Source: Leucobacter soli
GTDB taxonomy: Bacteria > Actinomycetota > Actinomycetes > Actinomycetales > Microbacteriaceae
Length of the DNA: 64,000 bases
Assembly (NCBI RefSeq): GCF_910593785.1
Contig: NZ_CAJVAP010000007.1
Span: forward strand, 1 to 64,000
Direction: 5' to 3'
The position numbers and the translations under genes are program-made. The notes under the pieces are model-generated. The model ran no database searches and was not told the origin of the DNA. It saw nothing but the letters and a program-made list of their open reading frames with translations. Below are positions 40,630 through 50,327 of this stretch, piece by piece. Each line of letters starts with the position of its first letter. Positions within the stretch are counted from its first letter, which is position 1.

Positions 40630-42039
40630 ATGACCGAACCGCTCCGGGAGCCGACCGCACCCGAGACGGGTAGCTGGCGAGAGCTCTTCGGCAGAGGCAA
40701 CGCCGGAACGGTCTTCGTGCTCGCGGGCGGGGTGCTCGTCTACGCGATGAACTCGTTCCTGACGGCGGCACTGCTGCCGGGCATGATCGACGATCTCGGC
40801 GGTCGGCAGTACTTCGCCTGGGTCGTCACCGTATTCCTCGTCGCTGCCGTGCTCGCCTCGATGCTCGTCGCGCGTCTGCTCGGCACGTTCGGCGCCGCGC
40901 GCGCCTACCTCGTCGCCTACTCGGTCTTCGCGTTCGGGGCGCTGACCACCGCGATCTCGCCGAACATGGAGACGCTGCTCGCGACGCGCGTGCTCCAGGG
41001 TCTCGGCTGCGGGCTGCTCGTCGGGCTCGGCTTCGCGGTGATCAAGAGCGCGCTGCCCGAGCGGTTGTGGACGCGGGCCACGGGCGTCACCTCGGGCATG
41101 TGGGGCGTCGGCGTGCTCATCGGCCCCGTCTTCGGCGGCCTGTTCGCGCAGTTCGGGATGTGGCGCATCGCCTACCTCAGCTTCTTCGTATTCGCCGTTG
41201 CCCTGGGGCTTCTCGCGATCAGGGCGCTGCCGTCGGGGCGCGTGGTGCACGGCTCCACCTCGCCGCTCCCGGTCTGGTCGCTGGCCATCGTCGTGCTGGC
41301 GACGGTCGCGTTCAGCAGCGCGTCGATCGTGCCCACCGGCGTGCTCACCGCGGCGGGGATGGGCGCGGGCGCTCTGCTGCTGGTGCTGTTCGTCGTCGTC
41401 GAGCGCCGCAGCGTCAACGCGGTGCTGCCCCGCATCGCCTATCTGCGCGGAAATCCGCTCAAATGGATCTACCTCACCCTCGCCATCCTGAGCTCCGGGG
41501 CCATGATCGACATCTATCTGCCGTATTTCGCGCTCGAGCTCGCCGGCCTGTCACCGTTGATCAGCGGGCTGTTCGGCGGCGCGATCGCGATCGGCTGGAG
41601 CGTCTCGCAGGTCTACAGCGCGGGCCTCGACGCGCCGCGTTCGCAGCGGATCGCCACGGTGCTCGGCGCGGTGCTCATGGCGGTCGGGCTGCTGGCCTAC
41701 ACGCTGACCCAGCGCGATGGCGAATGGTGGATCGCGCTGCTCTGGCTGCTGCCGCTCATCGTGATCGGCGCGGGCATCGGCCTTGCATTCCCGCACCTCA
41801 GCGCCGCCGCGCTGCGCAGCACCGACGACCCCGAGGAGGGTGCGAAGGCCGCGGCGGGCGTGAGCACCGTCGAATTGGTCGCGAACGCGATCGCCTCGGC
41901 GCTGGTCGGCGTGCTGGTCGCGGTGGGCGGCCCGGTCGCCGCGTCGTCGGCCACGGTGATGGGCGGCGGGATCACGCTGCTCGGCCTCGTCGGCGTGGCC
42001 ACCGCCGTGCTGGCGATCCGCCCTCGCGCACGGGCGTGA
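40630..42039 (+). CDS. MFS transporter
   Basis: A 469-residue major-facilitator protein with about 14 hydrophobic segments. The N-half has the DHA2-like pattern (LPGMIDDLGGRQYFAWVVTV, MLVARLLGTFGAARAYL), and GMWGVGVLIGPVFGGLFAQF is the motif-C region of drug/proton antiporters. An exporter of a toxic amine or a drug is plausible given the neighbouring amine oxidase and decarboxylase, but the substrate cannot be read from sequence. Its 3' end converges with the decarboxylase gene, 7 bp apart. Confidence 0.88.
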   Translation: MTEPLREPTAPETGSWRELFGRGNAGTVFVLAGGVLVYAMNSFLTAALLPGMIDDLGGRQYFAWVVTVFLVAAVLASMLVARLLGTFGAARAYLVAYSVFAFGALTTAISPNMETLLATRVLQGLGCGLLVGLGFAVIKSALPERLWTRATGVTSGMWGVGVLIGPVFGGLFAQFGMWRIAYLSFFVFAVALGLLAIRALPSGRVVHGSTSPLPVWSLAIVVLATVAFSSASIVPTGVLTAAGMGAGALLLVLFVVVERRSVNAVLPRIAYLRGNPLKWIYLTLAILSSGAMIDIYLPYFALELAGLSPLISGLFGGAIAIGWSVSQVYSAGLDAPRSQRIATVLGAVLMAVGLLAYTLTQRDGEWWIALLWLLPLIVIGAGIGLAFPHLSAAALRSTDDPEEGAKAAAGVSTVELVANAIASALVGVLVAVGGPVAASSATVMGGGITLLGLVGVATAVLAIRPRARA

Positions 42040-42046
42040 CACGCGG

Positions 42047-44803
42047 CTACTTCAGCACCCGATACCCGCGGCTCGGATCGTAGCCGTGGATCTCCCGCGT
42101 ATCGAGAACGGCCATGAAGTCGAGGACCCCGCCGGTGATCACCTGGCCGGGAACGAGGACGGGGAACCCGGGCGGATAGGGCGTCACGAATCCGGCGCTG
42201 ACCGGCTGCTCGCCGCGATCGACCCGTTCCCGCAGCTCGGCCGGCTGCACGTACTCGACGGCCGATCGGCGCTGCCCGCGGAAGAATGCCGCGCGCATAT
42301 CGCCGTCGGGCAGCTCCGCATCGGTGGCGTAGCCGTCGGAGAACGAGCTGAAGTCGGGCAGCGGCGGCATCGCGACCTCGCCGGGCAGCGGCAGTTCGGG
42401 ATCGCGCTGCTCGCGAGCCTCCTCGAAGCGCTCCGCGAGCTTCACGAGCACCTCGATCAGGTAGGCGATGGCGCTGCGGGAGGTGCCGATGTTCGTCATG
42501 AACAGCACGGTGTTCCGGCTGGTCTTGTTCACCTGCACGCCGTAGCGGTCCATCAGGTAGTCGTGCTTGAAGGTGTCGCCGTCGACCCCCGTGCGCGTGA
42601 TCTCGACCGTGATGCGGCTCGGATCGATCACGAACTCGTCGCTCGCCCAGGCCCGCCACATCGTCGCGAGGCCGTCGCGCAGCGGCATGGGGCGGCCCGA
42701 GGCGCGATGCTCGGCCGGGATCAGGTCGTGGGCGGTGAGCACCCGGAAGGTGCGGCGCAGCAGCGGATGGCGCGCGATCGCCTGCGCGAGGCTCGTCGCG
42801 AGATCCAATTGACGCTGCACGAGGTCGAAGCCCTCGAGCTCCACCTGCCGGCGGCCCAGATCGAGCGAGGTCAGGATCTGGTAGTTCGGCGAGGTCGTCG
42901 TGTGCGTCATGTAGGCCTCGTGGAACGGGTCCTCCGCCTCCCGGACCCAGTCCTGGTCGTAGACGTGGATCATCGAGCCCTGCCGCAGCGACGTCAGCGT
43001 CTTGTGCGTCGACTGGGTCGCGTACACGCGGATCCGGGCCTCCGGGGAGGGGATCAGGCGCTCGTCCAGCCAGACCTCGTCGGCGGCCGGCCGACCGGAC
43101 TCGTCGAAGAGCCGCTGCCGCTGCTCCCGGTAGGCCGCGTCGTGCGCCGCCGACTTCAGCTGCGCCTCCAAGCGCTTGGCCGCGGACATCGCCGTGCGAC
43201 GCCGGGTCACCGGATGGAAGGCCGCGAACGCGAACCAGGCCTCGTCCCAGAGGAACACCAGATCCGGTTTGATCGCGAGGCACTCGGCCATGACGCGCTC
43301 CGGATCGTAGACGATGCCGTCGAACGTGCAGTTGGTGAGGGTGACCATCCGCACCTCGTCCAGCCGGCCCGCCGCCCGGTAGTCGAGCAGCAGCTGCTTG
43401 ATGCGGCTCAGCGGGACCGCGCCGTAGAAGGCGAAGTCGTTGAGCGGATACGCCTCGAGATAGGCGGGCCGCGCACCGGTCAGCATGATCGCGTGGTGGT
43501 GGGACTTGTGGCAGTTGCGGTCGACCAGCACGACCTCGTTCGGCGCGACGAGCGCCTGGTGCACGATCTTGTTGGCCGTCGAGGTGCCGTTCGTGACGAA
43601 GAAGGTGTGCTTCGCGCCGAAGGCGCGGGCCGCGAGATCCTGCGCCTTCTTGATCGTCCCGGTGGGGGCGAGCAGCGAGTCCAGGCCGCCGGAGGTGGCG
43701 GAGGTCTCGGCGAGCAGCAGGTTGAGGCCGTAGAACTCGGTGAGGTCGGTGATCCATTTCGAGCCGACGACGGAGCCGCCGCGCGCGACCGGCAGCGCAT
43801 GGAAGACCCCGACCGGGCGGCGCGCGTGATCCTGGATCGCGCTGAAGAACGGGGTGTCGTAGAGGTGCGAGACCCGGCGCAGCAGCGTGAGGTGGAGTTC
43901 GAGCTGATCCTCGCGGCGGAAGACGCGGCGGAATCGTCGGGTGAGCACACCGGCGAGATCCTCGATGTGAGCGCCGGCCATGAGGTAGAGGTCGAGTTCG
44001 GGCCGGATCGCGTTCAGCGTGTCCGCGAGATCGAGCACCCGCCGCACCGAGGCCAGCGGACTGCCGCCGTGCGCGGGATGCATGCCCGCCTCGGCATGCG
44101 CGAGGTCGATGGTCTCGCGGAGGTCCCGACTCAGCGGCTGCTTCGTGCGGTCGGTGAAGCCGGGGCGTACGACCACCGAGAGGATGTTCGGGTTGGTGAG
44201 CGCGGCGGCGACGGCGTCGTCGGCCGACGGCACGATCACGTAGTCGTAGATGAAGGCGTCGGCGGGGTTCCGGAGCTGCCGCAGCTCGGCGCGCATCGTG
44301 TCGCGATCCGACTCGGTGGTCTCGTCGACCACCAGGACCTCGAAGCGGGGTCGCGGATCGACGTCGTCCTCGAACTCGCCGCGCTCGGAGGGATCGAGCA
44401 CCGCTTCGGCAGGCTGGTCCTGCGGGTCGTCGGGAACGGTCGTCGCGCGGATCCGGCCCACGACGCGACCGATCCGATCGAGTGCGGCGCGGTAGTCCCC
44501 CTTCTGCAGCAGCTCGGCGATCGCGGCGACGTAGCGCTGGCCGAATCCGGCCCAGTACATCTCGATCGTCTCGAGGGCGCGCAGGTTGCGCCACACCTCG
44601 CTCTCCGCCGAGAGCTCGCCGCTCTCGAGGTCGCCGTGCGCGAGCCGCTTCACCGCGAAGCGCAGATACTCCCAGGCGTCGCTGCGCAGCCGCCACGTGC
44701 TCGACGGCATGCCCGGATCGCGCTCGAGCGTCGGGGCGCCCGGCGTCGCCGCGCCGCGACCCGAGAGTGGCGTGATCCGGCGCACGGCATCGAGAGGGGG
44801 CAT
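42047..44803 (-). CDS. Ornithine/lysine/arginine decarboxylase (fold-type I, PLP)
   Basis: A 918-residue PLP enzyme that decarboxylates ornithine, lysine or arginine to putrescine, cadaverine or agmatine. The N-terminal ~120 residues are an extra helical region. Residues about 120-270 form the receiver-like wing domain. The PLP domain carries HTFFVTNGTSTANKIVHQAL, DRNCHKSHHHAIMLTGARP, FLWDEAWFAF, and Lys601 in ATQSTHKTLTSLRQGSMIH as Schiff-base lysine. Typical enzymes are 710-750 residues, so this one is about 180 longer. The start at 44803 follows AAAGGAT. The neighbourhood suggests a polyamine link. Confidence 0.92.
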   Translation of the reverse strand: MPPLDAVRRITPLSGRGAATPGAPTLERDPGMPSSTWRLRSDAWEYLRFAVKRLAHGDLESGELSAESEVWRNLRALETIEMYWAGFGQRYVAAIAELLQKGDYRAALDRIGRVVGRIRATTVPDDPQDQPAEAVLDPSERGEFEDDVDPRPRFEVLVVDETTESDRDTMRAELRQLRNPADAFIYDYVIVPSADDAVAAALTNPNILSVVVRPGFTDRTKQPLSRDLRETIDLAHAEAGMHPAHGGSPLASVRRVLDLADTLNAIRPELDLYLMAGAHIEDLAGVLTRRFRRVFRREDQLELHLTLLRRVSHLYDTPFFSAIQDHARRPVGVFHALPVARGGSVVGSKWITDLTEFYGLNLLLAETSATSGGLDSLLAPTGTIKKAQDLAARAFGAKHTFFVTNGTSTANKIVHQALVAPNEVVLVDRNCHKSHHHAIMLTGARPAYLEAYPLNDFAFYGAVPLSRIKQLLLDYRAAGRLDEVRMVTLTNCTFDGIVYDPERVMAECLAIKPDLVFLWDEAWFAFAAFHPVTRRRTAMSAAKRLEAQLKSAAHDAAYREQRQRLFDESGRPAADEVWLDERLIPSPEARIRVYATQSTHKTLTSLRQGSMIHVYDQDWVREAEDPFHEAYMTHTTTSPNYQILTSLDLGRRQVELEGFDLVQRQLDLATSLAQAIARHPLLRRTFRVLTAHDLIPAEHRASGRPMPLRDGLATMWRAWASDEFVIDPSRITVEITRTGVDGDTFKHDYLMDRYGVQVNKTSRNTVLFMTNIGTSRSAIAYLIEVLVKLAERFEEAREQRDPELPLPGEVAMPPLPDFSSFSDGYATDAELPDGDMRAAFFRGQRRSAVEYVQPAELRERVDRGEQPVSAGFVTPYPPGFPVLVPGQVITGGVLDFMAVLDTREIHGYDPSRGYRVLK

Positions 44804-44941
44804 CGGCGATCCTTTCGCGGGGTGCTCGGCCGACCCCCGGCATGCGGTACGGCCAGAATGTGTCCCGATCCTACCCGCAGGCGCATGCTCGCAGGCGCGT
44901 ACGACCTCTATCGGTCTCCTCTGGTAGACGAAGGCGCCGGG

Positions 44942-44954
44942 TAGGATCGTAGGC
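44942..44954 (+). promoter_or_regulatory. Leaderless -10 element of lpdA
   Basis: TAGGAT (44942-44947) followed by 7 nt and the ATG at 44955. Confidence 0.5.
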
Positions 44955-46397
44955 ATGGGCGCAGCGCAGGAACGCAGGGATCGAATCGTCGTACTAGGCG
45001 GCGGCCCCGGGGGGTATGAAGCCGCGCTGGCCGGTGCGCAGCTCGGTGCGCAGGTGACGCTCGTCGAGCGGGCGGGCGTCGGCGGCGCCGCCGTGCTCAC
45101 CGACGTGGTGCCCTCGAAGAGCCTCATCGCCACGGGCGGCGCTGCGCAGGCCGTGCGCGACGCGAGCCGGCTCGGCGTGCAGGCCTTCGTGCCGGGCGCC
45201 GCGGGCAAGGCCGTGCGGCCCGAGATCGCCGTGAACCTCGCCGCCGTCAACAAGCGCCTGCTCGCGATGGCGGGGGCGCAGTCCCTCGACATGCGCGAGA
45301 GCCTCGAGGAGGCCGGGGTGCGCATCGTGCAGGGATCCGGCCGGCTCGACGGCCCGAACGCGGTGATCGTCTCGACCTCCGAGGGCGGCGGCACCGACTT
45401 CGACCGCATCGAGGCCGACACGATCGTGGTCGCCGTCGGCGCGAGCCCGCGCGAGCTCGACAGCGCGAAGCCCGACGGCGAGCGCATCCTGACCTGGAAG
45501 CAGCTCTACGACCTCAGCGACGTGCCCGAGCACCTCATCGTCGTCGGCTCCGGCGTCACCGGCGCCGAGTTCGCGAACGCCTACGCCACGCTCGGCTCGA
45601 AGGTGACCCTCGTCTCGAGCCGCGAGCAGGTGCTGCCGGGGGAGGATCCCGACGCCGCAGCCGTGATCGAGCACGAGTTCAAGCGGATCGGCATGAAGGT
45701 GATGTCGAAGTCCCGCGCCGAGTCGGTCGAGCGCACCGAGACGGGCGTGAGGGTCGCGCTCGCCGACGGGCGCACCGTCGAGGGCTCCCACTGCCTCATG
45801 GCGGTGGGCTCGATCCCGAACACCGCGGGTCTCGGGCTCGAGGAGGCCGGCATCGAGCTGAACGAGAGCGGTCACATCCGCGTGAACAAGGTGGCGCGCA
45901 CCTCGGTGCCCTCGATCTACGCCGCGGGCGACTGCACCGATTTCTTCCCGCTCGCCTCCGTCGCGTCGATGCAGGGCCGCACCGCCATCATGCACGCGCT
46001 CGGCGACTTCGTGCGCCCGATCGACCTGCGGAACGTGGCTGCGAACGTCTTCACGCACCCCGAGATCGCGACGGTCGGCTGGAACGAGCGCACTCTCGCC
46101 GAGGCGAGCGACGTGGCCAAGGCCGTTACCCACACGATCCCGCTGAGCACGAACCCGCGCGCCAAGATGGTCGGCATCACGGACGGCTTCGTGAAGCTCT
46201 TCGCCTGGCAGGCCTCCCGCACGGTGATCGGCGGCGTGATCGTCGCGGATCGGGCGAGCGAACTGATCTTCCCGCTGGCGCTCGCGGTCGAGCACCGTCT
46301 CACCGTCGACCAGGTCGCCTCGGCGTTCACGGTCTATCCCTCGCTCACCGGCGCCATCACGGATGCCGCCCGCGCGATGCACCAGAGCGCGCAGTGA
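44955..46397 (+). CDS. lpdA: NAD(P)H-quinone dehydrogenase LpdA-type flavoprotein
   Basis: A 480-residue member of the pyridine-nucleotide disulfide reductase fold: FAD motif VVLGGGPGGYEAALAG, NAD motif VVGSGVTGAEFANAYATLGS, and YAAGDCTDFFPLASVASMQG. The redox-active CxxxxC is missing: the site reads GVGGAAVLTDVVPSK, and the C-terminal catalytic His-Glu is replaced (VYPSLTGAITDAAR). This is the actinobacterial quinone-reducing class and not a lipoamide dehydrogenase. Its stop overlaps the cupredoxin start (GTGA). Confidence 0.92.
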   Translation: MGAAQERRDRIVVLGGGPGGYEAALAGAQLGAQVTLVERAGVGGAAVLTDVVPSKSLIATGGAAQAVRDASRLGVQAFVPGAAGKAVRPEIAVNLAAVNKRLLAMAGAQSLDMRESLEEAGVRIVQGSGRLDGPNAVIVSTSEGGGTDFDRIEADTIVVAVGASPRELDSAKPDGERILTWKQLYDLSDVPEHLIVVGSGVTGAEFANAYATLGSKVTLVSSREQVLPGEDPDAAAVIEHEFKRIGMKVMSKSRAESVERTETGVRVALADGRTVEGSHCLMAVGSIPNTAGLGLEEAGIELNESGHIRVNKVARTSVPSIYAAGDCTDFFPLASVASMQGRTAIMHALGDFVRPIDLRNVAANVFTHPEIATVGWNERTLAEASDVAKAVTHTIPLSTNPRAKMVGITDGFVKLFAWQASRTVIGGVIVADRASELIFPLALAVEHRLTVDQVASAFTVYPSLTGAITDAARAMHQSAQ

Positions 46398-46798
46398 GCG
46401 CCACGGGGGCCCGTGCGGCCGGAGGAGCTCTCTCGCGCCGATCGGTGCTGCTCGGCGCCGCCGGAACCGGAGTCGCCGGGGCGCTGACGGCCGGGCTCGC
46501 GGGGTGCGCGGCCGCCAAGCCGGATCCGGTGCCGTCGGACACCGGCGTCGAGCCCGCGGTGACGGTGCAGGCCATCGACAACCGCTACGAGCCAGCCGAG
46601 GTCGAGATCGCCGAGGGCCAGGCGGTGCGGTGGGTGTTCGCCGGCACCAACAAGCACGACGTCGTGGCCGAGGACGGCAGCTTCGTCAGCGAACTCATCG
46701 CCGAGGGGGAGTACGTCCACGTCTTCGAGACGGCAGGGGAGTTCCCCTACGACTGCTCGATCCATCCCGAGATGACCGGGCGGGTCGTCGTCCGGTAG
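46394..46798 (+). CDS. Cupredoxin (plastocyanin/azurin-like) lipoprotein
   Basis: A 134-residue export protein: SRRSVLLGAAGTG is Tat-like, and a lipobox LAGC ends at C38. The blue-copper ligands are H88 (TNKHDV), C121, H124 and M127 (YDCSIHPEMTG). It should be a membrane-anchored type-1 copper electron carrier. The GTG start overlaps the lpdA stop by 4 bp, so it is translationally coupled to a quinone reductase, suggesting a joint role in electron transfer or redox defence. Confidence 0.88.
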   Translation: MSATGARAAGGALSRRSVLLGAAGTGVAGALTAGLAGCAAAKPDPVPSDTGVEPAVTVQAIDNRYEPAEVEIAEGQAVRWVFAGTNKHDVVAEDGSFVSELIAEGEYVHVFETAGEFPYDCSIHPEMTGRVVVR

Positions 46799-46874
46799 CG
46801 CTCGTCGGCGGATGTCGGCGCTTCTCGCGCGGGACGACGTCCACTGACGAGTCGGAGAGGCCGGCGGGCCCGGA

Positions 46875-47858
46875 TCAGCCGCCGGGAGCCGCGAGGCGCA
46901 CGGACTCGAGCTGTTCGGCGCGTGTCGGCGCCGGGTGCACGGTGACCAGCTCATCGGCATCGGCGAACCTCGCGAAGGCGGCCAGTTCCTCGCGGACGCG
47001 CTCGGGACCGCCGACGGCGGTGTGCCGCATCATGCCGCGGATCTCCTGGGCTGCGGGCGAGTCGAAGACCGCGGCCGCCTGCTCCTCGGTGAGCGGGGTC
47101 TCCCGCCCGCGCGAGAGGAATCCGCGGACCCGTGCGAGCTCGGCGCGGGAGAAGAGCGCCTCGGCCGCCTCGTCGCTCGCGGCAGCGACCACGTTGATCC
47201 CCGCGCTCACCCAGGGCTCGGGATGGGCTTCGCTCGGCGCGTAGTTGTCGCGGTAATGCCGAACGGCCGCCTGGAGCGCCTGCGGGGCGAAGTGCGACGC
47301 GAACGAGTACGGCAGGCCGAGCTGCGCGGCGAGATTCGCGCCGAAGAGGCTCGAGCCGAGGATGGTGAGCGGCACGCGGGTGCCGCGCCCCGGATAGGCG
47401 TTCACCGCGTTCCGCGGCAACTCGTCCGAGAGGTACCGCTGCAGCTCGAGCACGTCGCTCGGGAAGCCCTCGGCGTCGGCATGCGTGCGGCGCAGCGCGC
47501 GGAAGGTCAGGCCGTCGGTGCCGGGTGCGCGGCCGAGTCCCAGGTGGATGCGGCCGGGATGCAGCTCGGCCAGGGTGCCGAACTGTTCGGCGATCACGAG
47601 CGGTGAATGGTTCGGCAGCATGACGCCGCCGGATCCCAGTCCGATCCGCTCGGTGTGCGCTGCGATGTGCGCGATGAGCACGGCTGGCGCGCTCGAGGCG
47701 ATCGTCGGCATGTTGTGGTGCTCGGCGTACCAGACTCGGGTGTACCCGCCCGCCTCCGCCGTGCGGGCGAGGTCGACCGAGTGCGCGAGAGCCGGACCGA
47801 TCTCGCCCTCCAGCTCCACACCGGCGAGATCGAGAAGGGAGAGGGGGACGAGGCTCAT
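46875..47858 (-). CDS. LLM-class flavin-dependent oxidoreductase (YhbW-like)
   Basis: A 327-residue luciferase-like monooxygenase/oxidoreductase: [14 protein letters not shown] at the N-terminus, then [20 protein letters not shown] and [20 protein letters not shown], then [11 protein letters not shown] and the mid-block [20 protein letters not shown]. These fit the MsnO8/YhbW branch, which binds reduced FMN or F420. Substrate unknown. ATG 47858 is chosen; a TTG four codons upstream is possible. It stands alone, convergent with the cupredoxin gene. Confidence 0.9.
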   Translation of the reverse strand: MSLVPLSLLDLAGVELEGEIGPALAHSVDLARTAEAGGYTRVWYAEHHNMPTIASSAPAVLIAHIAAHTERIGLGSGGVMLPNHSPLVIAEQFGTLAELHPGRIHLGLGRAPGTDGLTFRALRRTHADAEGFPSDVLELQRYLSDELPRNAVNAYPGRGTRVPLTILGSSLFGANLAAQLGLPYSFASHFAPQALQAAVRHYRDNYAPSEAHPEPWVSAGINVVAAASDEAAEALFSRAELARVRGFLSRGRETPLTEEQAAAVFDSPAAQEIRGMMRHTAVGGPERVREELAAFARFADADELVTVHPAPTRAEQLESVRLAAPGG

Positions 47859-48018
47859 ACTGAGGTCCAACCGTCGCCGGGTGAACGCTATTCCCGAGGC
47901 TCCGATCCGATGGGGGATCGGCCACCCTGAACCGGCCCGGAGCCGGCTCCCGGCCTGGTAGGGTCGAGGGAGAGACCCGTCGCGCCCGCGCGCCGTTTAC
48001 GCCCCAGAGAGGATCCCG

Positions 48019-48264
48019 ATGGACACCCAGCAGAGCGAGTCGAACACCGAGCTCTTCGAGCCCGGATCCGCACCGGCAGCGGGCGGCGCACTCATCGGCC
48101 AGTTCCTGATCTCGATCATCCTGGTCTTCGGTGGCTTCTACCTGATGGCCGTCGCACCGTCGTACCTCGACGGAGACGGTCACATCGGCTTCTGGATCTT
48201 CGCCGCAGCGCTCGCCGCCTGCTCGCTCGGCTTCTGGACGGCCTTCCGCGGCACGAGGCAGTAG
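48019..48264 (+). CDS. Small two-segment membrane protein
   Basis: An 81-residue protein with a polar N-terminus (MDTQQSESNTELFEPGS), two membrane segments (about residues 25-46 and 56-76) and an Arg-rich tail (FRGTRQ). AGAGGATCCCG precedes the ATG. Such proteins are common next to biotin carboxylase genes in Microbacteriaceae, but I cannot assign a role. Confidence 0.65.
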   Translation: MDTQQSESNTELFEPGSAPAAGGALIGQFLISIILVFGGFYLMAVAPSYLDGDGHIGFWIFAAALAACSLGFWTAFRGTRQ

Positions 48265-48283
48265 CCTCCGCTTCGAAGCCTTC

Positions 48284-48311
48284 GAGCCCGGTGCCTCTCG
48301 GCATCGGGCTC
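48284..48311. terminator. Hairpin between convergent genes
   Basis: GAGCCCGGTGCC (48284-48295) pairs with GGCATCGGGCTC (48300-48311) with one wobble and a TCTC loop. It lies between the small membrane gene and the carboxylase gene end. No T-run. Confidence 0.55.
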
Positions 48312-48347
48312 GACTCGTTCGTGGTGGTTCCCGGTCAGGGGTCGGCG

Positions 48348-50135
48348 CTACGCGGCGTCGACCGTCTCCTCGGCGTCGGCGACCACGCTCAGGAGGATGT
48401 GCCCGCTCGGCACGGTCTGACCGACCGGCGCATCGACGCCGGCGATGACGCCGTCGTGCGGCGCGTAGATCGACTGCTCCATCTTCATCGCCTCGAGCAC
48501 GACGACGAGTGCGCCGGACTCGACGCGCTGGCCCTCTTCGACTGCGACCTTCACGACGGTCGCCTGCATGGGCGCAGCCACGGCGTCGCCCGATTCGCCC
48601 GACACGGACGAGTTCGTCGCCCGTCGCGGCGCCGGGCCGCGCGTCACGTCCGCGTCGGCGAGGGGCAGCAGGGTGACGGGCATGGTGACCTCGACACGGC
48701 GGCCCTCGACCTCTACGACCACGGACCGGCGCTTCGACGGGTGCGCGACCGCGGGGACCTCGCCCTCCCACGGTTCGATGTCGTTCTCGAACTCGTTCTC
48801 GATCCACAGCGTGTAGACGCCGAAGCGCCCGTCGGGAGCCGTGAACGCCGGGTCCCGCACGATCTTGCGGTGGAACGGGAGGACGGTTGGCAGCCCCTGC
48901 ACCTCGAACTCGTCGAGGGCGCGACGGGCCCGATCCAGCGCTTCCTCACGGGTGGCGCCCGTGACGATCAGCTTGCCGAGCATCGAGTCGAAGGCGCCCG
49001 AGATGACGTCTCCGGTGGTCACGCCGGTGTCGACCCGGACGCCGGGGCCGGAGGCCGGCTTGAACAGGTTGACCGGTCCTGGGGCGGGCAGGAAGCCGTT
49101 ACCGGGATCCTCGCCGTTCAGACGGAACTCGAAGGAGTGGCCGTGCGCTACGGGGTCGCCGTAGTCGAGCGCACCGCCCTCGGCGATGCGGAACTGCTCG
49201 CGCACCAGGTCGATGCCCGTGATCTCCTCGGAAACCGGATGCTCGACCTGCAGGCGGGTGTTCACCTCGAGGAACGAGACGGTGCCGTCCTTCGCCACCA
49301 GGAACTCGCAGGTTCCGGCGCCGACATAGCCGACCTCGCGCAGGATCGCCTTCGACGCGGAATAGAGCTTCTCGTTCTGCTCGTCGCTGAGGAACGGGGC
49401 CGGAGCCTCCTCCACCAGCTTCTGGTGGCGGCGTTGCAGCGAGCAGTCGCGGGTCGACACGATGACGACGTTGCCGTGGCTGTCGGCGAGGCACTGGGTC
49501 TCGACGTGGCGCGGCTTCTCGAGGTACTTCTCGACGAAGCACTCGCCTCGGCCGAAGGCCGCGACCGCCTCCCGCGTGGCGGACTCGAAGAGCTCCGCGA
49601 CCTCGTCCCGCTCGTACGCGACCTTGAGGCCGCGGCCGCCGCCGCCGAACGCCGCCTTGATGGCGATCGGCAGGCCCACCTCGTCCGCGAAGGCGAGCAC
49701 CTCGTCGGCGCTCTCGACCGGGTCGCTCGTGCCGGCCGCCAACGGCGCACCGACCTTCTCGGCGACGTGGCGCGCGGAGACCTTGTCGCCCAGGCGCTCG
49801 ATCGCGTCGGGGCCCGGCCCGATCCAGGTCAGCCCGGCGGCGATCACGGCCCGAGCGAAGTCGGCGTTCTCGGCGAGGAACCCGTACCCCGGGTGCACGG
49901 CATCGGCGCCCGAGCGGCGGGCGACCGCCAGGATCTTGTCGATCACCAGATAGGTCTCGGCACTGGTCGTGCCGTGCAGCGCGTAGGCCTCGTCGGCCAG
50001 CTGCGAGTGCATCGCATCCCGATCCTGATCCGCGTAGACCGCGACCGAGGCGATCCCGCTGTCTTTCGCGGCTCGGATGATGCGGACGGCGATCTCGCCG
50101 CGATTGGCGATGAGCACTTTACGAATACGCGACAT
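48348..50135 (-). CDS. Acyl-CoA carboxylase biotin carboxylase/BCCP subunit
   Basis: A 595-residue alpha subunit: biotin carboxylase domain ([71 protein letters not shown]) and a C-terminal biotin-carrier domain with K551 in EAMKMEQS. It carboxylates biotin for an acetyl-/propionyl-CoA carboxylase beta subunit, which is not in this window. The start at 50135 is supported by TAGGCT-N7-ATG on the minus strand; a longer frame to 50186 is less likely. Confidence 0.94.
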   Translation of the reverse strand: MSRIRKVLIANRGEIAVRIIRAAKDSGIASVAVYADQDRDAMHSQLADEAYALHGTTSAETYLVIDKILAVARRSGADAVHPGYGFLAENADFARAVIAAGLTWIGPGPDAIERLGDKVSARHVAEKVGAPLAAGTSDPVESADEVLAFADEVGLPIAIKAAFGGGGRGLKVAYERDEVAELFESATREAVAAFGRGECFVEKYLEKPRHVETQCLADSHGNVVIVSTRDCSLQRRHQKLVEEAPAPFLSDEQNEKLYSASKAILREVGYVGAGTCEFLVAKDGTVSFLEVNTRLQVEHPVSEEITGIDLVREQFRIAEGGALDYGDPVAHGHSFEFRLNGEDPGNGFLPAPGPVNLFKPASGPGVRVDTGVTTGDVISGAFDSMLGKLIVTGATREEALDRARRALDEFEVQGLPTVLPFHRKIVRDPAFTAPDGRFGVYTLWIENEFENDIEPWEGEVPAVAHPSKRRSVVVEVEGRRVEVTMPVTLLPLADADVTRGPAPRRATNSSVSGESGDAVAAPMQATVVKVAVEEGQRVESGALVVVLEAMKMEQSIYAPHDGVIAGVDAPVGQTVPSGHILLSVVADAEETVDAA

Positions 50136-50148
50136 GGAGAACAGCCTA
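50136..50148 (-). promoter_or_regulatory. Leaderless -10 element of the carboxylase gene
   Basis: Minus-strand TAGGCT (50148-50143) followed by 7 nt and the ATG at 50135. Confidence 0.5.
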
Positions 50149-50327
50149 TTGGAGGGTCGAGAACGATCGTTGGATATGCGCGACAAAGCTTATCCGGCAT
50201 CGTTGCCGATACCTACATGCCCCGGGTTCGATCGCACGGCCTGATCCGGTCTACGCTGGAGCTGGGCATCGCGATGCGGCGGTGCCGCTCCCGCAGCGCC
50301 CAGGCGCTCCGTCAGTGAGGAAGCAAC

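Noticed and set aside
42086-44944. 952-codon open frame antisense to the decarboxylase gene
   Set aside because: Arg/Glu/Leu-rich shadow translation; the opposite strand encodes a clear PLP enzyme.
44955-46397. Dihydrolipoamide dehydrogenase
   Set aside because: The redox-active cysteine pair and C-terminal catalytic His-Glu are missing; the quinone-reductase class fits.
48291-50318. 675-codon open frame antisense to the biotin carboxylase gene
   Set aside because: Shadow of a conserved enzyme gene.
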